In this document: one piece after another, positions 33,401 through 38,727 of the stretch
Layout of the letters: each line of letters begins with the position of its first letter
How positions within the stretch are numbered: the first letter of the stretch is position 1
Assembly (NCBI GenBank): GCA_964355365.1
Contig: CAYHEX010000006.1
Span: 1 to 38,727, forward strand
Source of the DNA: SCUN01 sp964355365
GTDB taxonomy: Bacteria; Acidobacteriota; Vicinamibacteria; Vicinamibacterales; SCN-69-37
Direction: 5' to 3'
Length of the DNA stretch: 38,727 bases
Program-made: the position numbers and the translations under genes
The notes under the pieces: model-generated
Database searches by the model: none
What the model saw: only the letters and a program-made list of their open reading frames with translations
What the model was told of the DNA's origin: nothing

Positions 33401-34427
33401 GCTGCTCGTTTCGGATGGGCGCACGACCCCCGCGGACGCAGAGGCGGCCAAGGCCGCGGTGTCGGGACAGGGCATCGAGGTGTCGGTGGTCGCCATCGGC
33501 AGCGACGCCGACCGCGCCTGGCTCACGAGTTTCGCGCGGTCCACCGGCGGCCGCGCGTACTTTCCGGACACGCTTCGAGAACTCCCGGGCAATGTGGCGC
33601 GGGAAGCGGCGCGCGGCGCCGGCGGGCGCGAGGTCGACGAGCGGTTCCGCGTCCGCGCCGGCGCACATCCGTTGGCGCCTCTCTCGATGCCCGAGCTTGG
33701 CGGCTATGTCGCCGGCCAGTTGCGGCCCGGCGCGACAGCGGCATGGAAGTCGCCGACGGAGGATCCTGTGCTGGCCGCGTGGCCGCACGGTCTTGGACGA
33801 GTGGCCGTCTTTGCCTCTGATCGACGAGGATCGTGGGGTGCGCCCATGGCCTCTTGGCGCGACGCGGGCGCGTTCTGGAGACGCGCAGTGATGTGGCTCG
33901 CGCGCGCCAATGACATCGGCCGCGCGGATGCACAACTCGAAACGACGGCCGCCGGCACGCGGCTCGTCGTCGATGCCGGCGAGGCTGTCGACCGAGAGAG
34001 CCTGCCGTCGATCTTTGCGTCCGTCCTGACACCGTCGGGCGCGACCATCGCGGTGCCGCTGCACGCCGTCACGTCCGGCCGCGCGGAAACCGACATCGCC
34101 TTGTCAGAAACCGGCGACTACAGCGCGACGATCGTCATCAGCGATCCGCAGACCGGCGACAGCGCGCGCTTCATGCGCGGTTGGTTCTGGAGCGGCGACC
34201 AGGAGGCGCAAGCGCGCGGTGTGAATGAGACATTGCTGCCACAGATTGCCGCGCGATCCGGCGGCGTCGTGCGCGCGCCTGGATCCGCGCCTGCTCCCGG
34301 GGCAGGTGTGTTCGACGGGGCGCGCACGCGAACAGCTCGCGAGGCCGCCATCGGCCTCCTGCTGCTGGCGGCAGCCCTGTTGTTCTGGGACTATCTACAG
34401 ACGCTTTCGCGTGAGGCACATCGATGA
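30453..34427 (+). CDS. giant BatA-like membrane protein with three vWA domains
   Basis: 1324 residues from GTG 30453, two bases after the DUF58 stop; the frame upstream lies in that gene. Two N-terminal helices (about 5-18 and 52-72) with a BatA-type N-terminus (FSLSTPWALAAAGL) flank a loop. vWA 1 starts at D92 (IDVSPSMG), vWA 2 at D555 (ALDGSGSV) and vWA 3 at D888 (LVDTSGSM); all keep DxSxS, and vWA 3 is closest to consensus. Between them lie a glutamine-amidotransferase-like region, a membrane helix pair (about 500-545) and beta-rich spacers. A last helix (about 1295-1315) is near the C-terminus. Most BatA/vWA proteins have one vWA domain, so this looks like a fusion of two or three ancestral genes. 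The membrane pattern suggests vWA 2 and 3 lie in the periplasm, but topology is uncertain. Confidence 0.85.
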   Translation: MFSLSTPWALAAAGLAAWLLWRARQPRPRTRTVSNLFLWRGSRPHASRPGSPDRPRPPWLVWLQALVLIALAVAASGPMRQLPLSDAALVIDVSPSMGARDSGVTRLDLARRAAKTWLGQRPSRETISLIVAGSQAISLGAFRAGDPAIDSALAALTPGVAPADFVRAVSAAELATRGAIAIVSDAPSTRRAGRTSVDWRQVGTPLDNVGIVSLRSGGAGRALVEAQNFGTAPQRIVLTLERDQREIWRQPLTIDAAAVRAFRPAIPDGTTVVTAQLRVEDANGDALESDNTRSADVTPRPPVRVLLVTTGNRFLEQALRALPDVALSVVASLPASLTSRDDVIVCDGCAAAPRRPSLWLPPAASGSSAQGEVAISTLRADHPLMRGVDFADARVVPAPALSAPPSVLATAAGRPLLAADESPAGREVLLAADLSQSSLPLTVAFPILIANAVEWLSARAPEGLSRADADAIAESDLRAPAAASLDALPGPAPQPANPWMAVVASIALLLVAVEWAWRRARPWPRAFAAALIVAAIAGARIPGGAAGRTIVFALDGSGSVASVRRAALARVWAEMGRMSPGDRAGLVVFGEYGDLLRDPDSSRPFESVTLPPPSAVTNIAAGIRAAGQSLPEAGDRRIVLMSDGQPTTGDTLAAADDSRTPIDVVALDDRSTVVIRRLDAPVESRPGVAIPLSAELDGPPGARISIDLVRDGSTIDTRQVTLSTSGRAATTWTDTPPHGGVVFYRAAAMDPRVGVVVSEAGAGVTVGGRGRVLVITARPGDVASRVRSAEVDVEERAAATVPDTRAAFAPFSAIVLDAIAPHRLNARQLNAISDAVTLDGAGLLVLGDRESLNASEFTPSRFTDSLPIDFTTMPRPPSASMALALLVDTSGSMASTSDGVTKISAARDAVARALAVLPPGDAVQVLGFAATPTVLVPAGDPRDPASIAERLRQMAPSGGTALTPALTQAMTWLRGSSNPVKRVLLVSDGRTTPADAEAAKAAVSGQGIEVSVVAIGSDADRAWLTSFARSTGGRAYFPDTLRELPGNVAREAARGAGGREVDERFRVRAGAHPLAPLSMPELGGYVAGQLRPGATAAWKSPTEDPVLAAWPHGLGRVAVFASDRRGSWGAPMASWRDAGAFWRRAVMWLARANDIGRADAQLETTAAGTRLVVDAGEAVDRESLPSIFASVLTPSGATIAVPLHAVTSGRAETDIALSETGDYSATIVISDPQTGDSARFMRGWFWSGDQEAQARGVNETLLPQIAARSGGVVRAPGSAPAPGAGVFDGARTRTAREAAIGLLLLAAALLFWDYLQTLSREAHR

Positions 34428-35062
34428 AACGTACGTTCTGGCTGCTCGCCGCCGTCGCAGGCGCGATCATTGCGTCAAAGCTGATCCTCGAAAACGTCAT
34501 GGGCATCAATCTCGAGGCCATGGCCGAGCGCTGGATATCCTCAGCCGGCACCGGTAGCGCCGCGGTGCTGGTGGGATTGCTGGCCGCGGATCTCTTCCTG
34601 CCGATTCCGTCCAGCCTGGTCATGGTCCTGAGCGGCGCGGCATTCGGCGTCGCCGGCGGTTCCGCGCTTTCGCTCGTCGGCTCGGTCGGCGGCGAATGGC
34701 TGGGTTTCGAACTGGTGCGCCGCTACGGTGTCACCGCCTCTCGCCGTGTCGTGGGCGACGATGAGCTCGCGCGGATGCGCGCCATGATGGCGCGCCACGG
34801 CGCCGCCGCGGTGGTCGTGACGCGCGCCCTGCCCGTGGTGATGGAGACGATGAGTGTCGTGGCCGGCCTGTCGGCGATGAGCCGGTGGACGTTTCTCGCG
34901 TCGTCACTGATCGGCACGCTGCCGGTGGTGGTGGTGTACGCGTATGCCGGCGCGGTCTCGCGCGCCACGAGCAGCGTGGTGCCGGCGGTGATCATGCTGA
35001 TCGCCGTCGCCGGCGCTGCGTGGGTGTGGTACCGCGCGCGCATGGCCCCGGAGCGCGACTGA
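34424..35062 (+). CDS. DedA/VTT-domain (SNARE-associated) membrane protein
   Basis: 212 residues with about five membrane segments. The VTT/SNARE-associated core is seen as LFLPIPSSLVMVLSGAAFG, GGEWLGFELVRRYG and TRALPVVMETMSVVAGLSAM, the last matching the family's conserved R...P....T...AG stretch. Family members in bacteria are lipid (undecaprenyl phosphate and phospholipid) flippases or scramblases. It overlaps the vWA stop by 4 nt (ATGA) and abuts the antiporter gene. A role in envelope lipid handling is a family-level inference. Confidence 0.85.
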   Translation: MKRTFWLLAAVAGAIIASKLILENVMGINLEAMAERWISSAGTGSAAVLVGLLAADLFLPIPSSLVMVLSGAAFGVAGGSALSLVGSVGGEWLGFELVRRYGVTASRRVVGDDELARMRAMMARHGAAAVVVTRALPVVMETMSVVAGLSAMSRWTFLASSLIGTLPVVVVYAYAGAVSRATSSVVPAVIMLIAVAGAAWVWYRARMAPERD

Positions 35063-36286
35063 GTGGATCAGGCGCCCGCCATCCTCGTCGCCCTGCTCGT
35101 CGTGCTGATCGCGACTCACGCCGGCGGCTGGGTCGCGCGCCGCATCAGACAGCCGGCCGTGATCGGTGAAATGGCGGCCGGTCTGTTGCTGAGTCCGGCG
35201 CTGCTCGGCGCATTCGCGCCCGCATGGCATCAGGCAGTGTTCACGCCGGTCGGGATCGCCGGCGTGGCACGCATCGGCACCATCGCGATCGTCGTGTTCA
35301 TGTTCCTGGTGGCGAGCTCGGCACCCGCGGATTCCACTGACCCGGCCACGAAGTCCACGACCGCGCTGATTGTCACCGCGTCGAGTCTCGCCATGCCGTT
35401 TGCGCTGGGAGCGGCAGTCTCGTGGCGCCTCTACCCGGAAATGGCCGGCGCCGCGACGTCGTGGCCGATCTTCGCGCTGTTTCTCGGAACGGCGCTGTCG
35501 GTGACCGCGTTCCCGGTGTTGGCGCGCATTCTGTCGTCATTCAATCGCCAGCATTCGTCAATTGGACGTTTGGCGTTGCGTTGCGCCGCCCTCGACGACG
35601 TGGCCGCCTGGGGCATGCTCGCCGCGTTGACCGCCGCCACCCGCGCAGACACCGCGCCCTGGCGGGCACTCGGGGGCGTGGCCGCGTTCGTGGCGACCAT
35701 GGCCATCGTCCTGCGTCCCGTTCTGGCAGCCGTCATGGCTCGCGTCGGCGCCCGAGGCGCGTTAGCGGTATTGGGTGTGGGACTGGCCGCCAGTGCGATG
35801 ACCGCTGAATGGGTGGGACTCCACGCGGCACTCGGCGCCTTCCTGTTCGGCGCCACCGTGGCGCCGGCGTCTGCCGTCATCTCCGCGTGGCGGCCGCAGA
35901 TCGAGCGCATATGCGGCTGGATGCTGCCGGCCTTCTTCGGCGTCGCCGGACTCAACGTCGGCGCCGGCGCATTCAGTGCCGGCGTACCGTGGGCGGCCGG
36001 AGCGCTGCTGATGGCAGCGGCGTTTGCCGGAAAGATCGGCGGCGCATATCTGGGCGCGCGCGCAGAGCGCTTGCCTCATCGTGACGCGCTGGCGATCGGT
36101 GTGTTGATGAACGCGCGCGGCCTGGTCGGGCTCGTCGTGGTGAGCATCGGCGCTGACCTGCACATCGTTGGGCCGGCGCTCTCGACGATGCTGATCACGA
36201 TGATCATCGTCACGACCGCGGCGACGTCTCCGCTGCTGACGTCGCTCGGTTGGCGAATCTCGCCGCGGAAGCCGGTGACCGACTAG
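35063..36286 (+). CDS. CPA2-family cation:proton antiporter
   Basis: 407 residues with about 12 membrane segments. The family marks are IRQPAVIGEMAAGLLLSPALLG near the N-terminus, FLGTALSVTAFPVLARIL and the paired acidic residues CAALDDVAAW, which form the ion site in CPA2 antiporters (KefB/NhaS3-like). The C-terminal regulatory TrkA-N domain of KefB is absent. GTG follows the DedA stop with no gap. The gene ends in a CTAG shared with the stop of the convergent regulator (4-nt overlap), so there is no room for a terminator between them. Confidence 0.9.
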   Translation: MDQAPAILVALLVVLIATHAGGWVARRIRQPAVIGEMAAGLLLSPALLGAFAPAWHQAVFTPVGIAGVARIGTIAIVVFMFLVASSAPADSTDPATKSTTALIVTASSLAMPFALGAAVSWRLYPEMAGAATSWPIFALFLGTALSVTAFPVLARILSSFNRQHSSIGRLALRCAALDDVAAWGMLAALTAATRADTAPWRALGGVAAFVATMAIVLRPVLAAVMARVGARGALAVLGVGLAASAMTAEWVGLHAALGAFLFGATVAPASAVISAWRPQIERICGWMLPAFFGVAGLNVGAGAFSAGVPWAAGALLMAAAFAGKIGGAYLGARAERLPHRDALAIGVLMNARGLVGLVVVSIGADLHIVGPALSTMLITMIIVTTAATSPLLTSLGWRISPRKPVTD

Positions 36287-37608
36287 TCCCCGACGTGGGC
36301 CTTTTTTCTCAGGGTGGTTCGATTGACCCCGAGCAGGTCCGCGGCCTTCACCTGGTTCCCATCGGTGATGTCGAGCGCTTCCTGAACGAGCGCCTCTTCC
36401 ACGATGGACACCACGTCGTGGTACGCCGACGCGTCGGGGCCGGCAGGAGACGCCAGGCGTTCGCGCAGCGCCTCTTTCGCGGCGCGGGCAAGTCCGGCAT
36501 CGCCGCCGCGGCGCACCGCACTGCGGCGCACGGTCAGGCTGTCACCGAGGTCATCGGCCGTGATCACGCCGGTGGACGACAGAATGCCCGCCCGGCGCAG
36601 CACGTTCGCCAATTCCGCGATATTGCCGGGCCACGAATGTTCCCGGAATTGCCGCATCACGGTGGTGTCCACGCCTTGCACGGGCCGACCAAGTTCGCGG
36701 CTGAGGCGGCGCAGCAGAAAATCCACCAGGAGCGGGATGTCATCGCGCCGCTCGCGCAACGCCGGCAACTGCAGCGTGATCACCGCCAGGTCCTCGAACA
36801 GTTCACGATTGAACTCGCCACGGTCGACCAACTCGGACAGGTCCAGGGACGTAGACGCAATCACACGAGCCGGCGGCGGACCGGAGTGGTCACGCAGCAG
36901 GACGGCCAGCCGCGCCTGTTCTCTGAGGCTCAGCGCCTCGATGCCGGCGAGTTGCACCGTGCCGGTCAACGAACGTTCGAGTAACGGCTGCAGTTCGGCG
37001 GCCAGGTCGGGACCTGCGCAATCGATCACGGTCAGCGGCGCGTCGTTCCTCGGGCTGTTGCCGTGAATGGCGGCCACCACCATGCGCTTTCCGGTGCCGC
37101 GTTCGCCGACCACGAGCGCCGGCACATCGAGCGTGGCCAACCGGCCGATCAACTTGAAGACGTCGAGCATGGCCGGCGAGTCACCCACCAGTGCGGAGCC
37201 TTCGAACTCGTCGGCCTCACTCGTTGCCGCAACCTTCATGCGAACGGCTTGCGCGGCCGTGACCTTGCCAATGATCGCGCGCAGCTGCTCAACATCGAGC
37301 GGCTTTGCGAGCAGGTCGAACGCGCCGGCGCGCATCGCATCGATGGACGTCTGACTGCTGCCGTGCGCCGTCATGATCACCACGTCGGCGGCCGGGTATT
37401 GCGTCCGCATCATGGGCAACGCCTGCAGGCCATCCAGGCCGGGCATGCGCACGTCGAGGAACACCAGGTCCGGCGTCCGCTCGCCCAGAAGCCGAAGTCC
37501 TTCTTCGGCACTGCTCGCGATCCGGAACTCGTGTTTGTCGTGTTTGAGGAATCGCTCGAAGGCCCGAGCGATGGACTGGTCGTCGTCGATAACGAGAATG
37601 TCAGCCAT
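36283..37608 (-). CDS. NtrC-family response regulator with degenerate AAA+ domain
   Basis: 441 residues. The receiver domain is intact (D8-D10 pocket, D52 in LVFLDVRMPG, K102). The AAA+ domain keeps a Walker A-like GERGTGKR (168-175) and the LPALRERRDDIPLL and WPGNIAELANVL stretches. However, the region where GAFTGA should lie (about 196-228) is shortened and reads PLLERSLTGTVQLAGIEALS: there is no GAFTGA, and the Walker B LFLDE is VQLAG. It can hardly hydrolyse ATP or contact sigma54. The Fis-type helix-turn-helix (about 405-437, GNQVKAADLLGVNRTTLRKK) is intact, so it probably binds DNA and acts without sigma54. A partner kinase is not adjacent. The antiporter gene is convergent. Confidence 0.85.
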   Translation of the reverse strand: MADILVIDDDQSIARAFERFLKHDKHEFRIASSAEEGLRLLGERTPDLVFLDVRMPGLDGLQALPMMRTQYPAADVVIMTAHGSSQTSIDAMRAGAFDLLAKPLDVEQLRAIIGKVTAAQAVRMKVAATSEADEFEGSALVGDSPAMLDVFKLIGRLATLDVPALVVGERGTGKRMVVAAIHGNSPRNDAPLTVIDCAGPDLAAELQPLLERSLTGTVQLAGIEALSLREQARLAVLLRDHSGPPPARVIASTSLDLSELVDRGEFNRELFEDLAVITLQLPALRERRDDIPLLVDFLLRRLSRELGRPVQGVDTTVMRQFREHSWPGNIAELANVLRRAGILSSTGVITADDLGDSLTVRRSAVRRGGDAGLARAAKEALRERLASPAGPDASAYHDVVSIVEEALVQEALDITDGNQVKAADLLGVNRTTLRKKAHVGD

Positions 37609-37623
37609 GCAATATGTCGCCTA

Positions 37624-37629
37624 ATTGTA
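37624..37629 (-). promoter_or_regulatory. -10 box (TACAAT) upstream of the NtrC-like regulator gene
   Basis: TACAAT on the minus strand lies 15 nt upstream of the ATG at 37608, predicting a leader of about 8 nt without a Shine-Dalgarno sequence. The interval 37609-37715 contains nothing else that I can recognise. Confidence 0.4.
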
Positions 37630-37715
37630 ATGCGCGAAACCGGAGCTGCGGGCGCCGATCCGGCGATGCCGGAAACCCGGCGTCGTTCTCGCAGAGCCTG
37701 GCAAAGACGAACCAC

Positions 37716-37751
37716 AAACAAAAACGCCGGGAGCCCGAAGGCTCCCGGCGT
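37716..37751 (-). terminator. Rho-independent terminator for the MBG/Ig-like protein gene
   Basis: A perfect 12-bp stem (ACGCCGGGAGCC, 37724-37735, paired with 37740-37751) with loop CGAA; in minus-strand RNA the stem is followed by a U-rich tail (TTTTTGTTTG, 37724-37715). It lies 28 nt past the stop codon at 37779 and so ends that gene. It is the clearest terminator in the window. Confidence 0.9.
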
Positions 37752-37778
37752 CAGGTAGGTAGCTGGTCTGGCTGGACC

Positions 37779-38727
37779 CTATTTCTTGCGCCGGTCGTGA
37801 TCGCAGCCGTCGCCCTTCTTGTGGCCGTTCTTGCCGCGCTCGTGATCGCACTTGTCGCCGTCCTTGTGATCCGACTTGCCGTGCTCGTGGTCGTCGTCCT
37901 CACAGTCGTCGCCCTTGTGATGCCCGGGCGGCGTCATGTCCACCGTCGAGTCATACAGCGCGCCGCCATCCACGGCCGCTGCCCCACGCTGATCGTGCGG
38001 CACGCCCACCAGCACTTCGCCCGAGCAGCTCAGCAAGCCGTCCGTCGCCGTGAAGCGGATGTGATACACGCGGCCATTGCCCGTGTCGCGGTCGCGCTCG
38101 TGCTCGCAGCCGTCGCCGTCCTTGTGGCCCGACTTCTTCCGGTCGTGGTCGCACTTGTCGCCGTTGCGGTGGCCCTTGTCGCGGTCATCCTTGTCGCCGC
38201 TCCGATCGCCCATGCGCTCCGCCCGCACATACGCCGTGCTCGTGCCGATGCCCTTGCCGTCGATGTTCGTGTCGCCATCGCCCTTCGTGTTCGTCGGCTC
38301 ATCCTGGAAGATGCTCGTGATCGTGATCGTCACCGGATTGCCATCCGGATCCGTCACGTTCAGGATCGTGATCGGCACCCACTTGTGGTTCGGCGGCCAG
38401 ATCGACGTCAGGCTCGGCCGCGCCGCCGTGCACACCGGCGCCGCATTCGTGATCGTGAGCGTCCCGTTGACCAGCGTCACCGCGTAGTTGCTCAGCGCAC
38501 CAGCCGCGACCGGCGTGATCGGGTACGTCCCCGGCAGGCTGCTCAGCACCGCCGTGGTGCTGTAGCTCGCCGTCACCACATCGTCGCCCTGCACGCCCAC
38601 GATCGAACCGGTGAGGGTCGGATTCGCGTTCAGGTAGGCGCGCGTCTGATTCGCCGCGGTCACCGTCAGCGGCGCCGGCGCGATCGTGAACGTCGCCGAG
38701 CTGCTGCTCGCGTCGTGGTTCGCGTCA
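37779..38727 (-). CDS. secreted MBG/Ig-like repeat protein with His/Asp/Lys/Cys-rich blocks (5' end missing)
   Basis: The frame is open to the window edge, so about 316 C-terminal residues are visible. The visible part begins with the end of one MBG-type Ig-like repeat and then a full one (APAPLTVTAANQTRAYLNAN, LTGSIVGVQGDDV, GTYPITP, NYAVTLVNGTLTIT). Next comes a domain common in secreted bacterial proteins (SIWPPNHKWVPITILNVTDPDGNPV to YHIRFTATDGLLSCSGEVLVGVPHDQRG and ALYDSTV). Between VRAER and GNGRVYHIRF a block rich in D, K, H, G, C is inserted (about 37 residues). A homologous block forms the C-terminus (GDKCDHERGKNGHKKGDGCDHDRRKK and the preceding HKGDDCEDDDHEHGK). These GDxC(D/E)(H/D) units may bind metal or be flexible surface tails. 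Adhesin-like or cell-surface role inferred. Confidence 0.85.
   Translation of the reverse strand, partial: DANHDASSSSATFTIAPAPLTVTAANQTRAYLNANPTLTGSIVGVQGDDVVTASYSTTAVLSSLPGTYPITPVAAGALSNYAVTLVNGTLTITNAAPVCTAARPSLTSIWPPNHKWVPITILNVTDPDGNPVTITITSIFQDEPTNTKGDGDTNIDGKGIGTSTAYVRAERMGDRSGDKDDRDKGHRNGDKCDHDRKKSGHKDGDGCEHERDRDTGNGRVYHIRFTATDGLLSCSGEVLVGVPHDQRGAAAVDGGALYDSTVDMTPPGHHKGDDCEDDDHEHGKSDHKDGDKCDHERGKNGHKKGDGCDHDRRKK

Noticed and set aside
37779..38220. CRISPR array in the repetitive right-end DNA
   Set aside because: The repeats are imperfect, contiguous, in frame and code for the GDxC(D/E)H units; there are no regular unique spacers.

Overview
The window looks like chromosome of a high-GC Acidobacteriota bacterium, probably class Vicinamibacteria. 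The left edge holds the 5' end of a 16S rRNA gene on the minus strand whose bases resemble those of Acidobacteriota. The gene content fits too: four large FG-GAP/UnbV (CRTAC1-type) proteins, many 4-nt ATGA/GTGA gene overlaps, and several starts with a -10 box directly in front of them. The taxonomic call is an inference from about 57 bases of 16S and gene style. No CRISPR array, tRNA, insertion sequence or integrase was seen.

Layout. 1-480: 16S 5' end, leader, boxA and two tandem promoters, all minus. 481-4893 (minus operon): an UnbV/CRTAC1-type FG-GAP protein, an NqrB/RnfD-like (UnbU-like) membrane protein fused to cysteine-paired Sel1 repeats, and a DsbA-like thioredoxin. 5001-8654 (plus): a histidine kinase, a NarL-type regulator and a Tat-exported UnbV/CRTAC1 protein, all overlapping. 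8656-11240 (minus): an ABC importer of the NrtABC/SsuABC/ThiY type. 11302-12504 (plus): a secreted seven-haem cytochrome c, divergent from the importer.

12545-22526 (plus) is the most distinctive block. Six genes are joined by five consecutive 4-nt stop/start overlaps: an asparagine-synthetase-like enzyme without the glutaminase cysteine; a radical SAM enzyme resembling the archaeosine enzyme RaSEA; a flavin-dependent-halogenase-like oxidoreductase; a 1142-residue TPR/FG-GAP/UnbV exported protein; a second UnbV/CRTAC1 protein; and a second NqrB/RnfD-like (UnbU-like) membrane protein. I do not recognise this as a described pathway. The UnbV-UnbU pairing occurs in enediyne clusters, but no polyketide synthase is present here. 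My inference is an ATP-dependent ligation plus radical and flavin chemistry, coupled to an exported beta-propeller and a membrane redox module, possibly with the neighbouring cytochrome and importer.

22615-36286 (plus) is a tightly packed 12-gene run: a YdjY-domain protein, a small membrane protein, a squalene-cyclase-like repeat protein, an uncharacterised envelope protein, a degenerate ABC ATPase with a permease, another uncharacterised membrane protein, a MoxR ATPase, a DUF58 protein, a 1324-residue protein with three von Willebrand A domains, a DedA-like protein and a CPA2 antiporter. It resembles MoxR-DUF58-BatA envelope clusters. 36283-37608 (minus) is an NtrC-family regulator whose AAA+ domain has lost the GAFTGA loop and the Walker B acidic pair. 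After a strong terminator, the right edge (37779-38727, minus) is the 3' part of a secreted MBG/Ig-like protein with two His/Asp/Lys/Cys-rich blocks.
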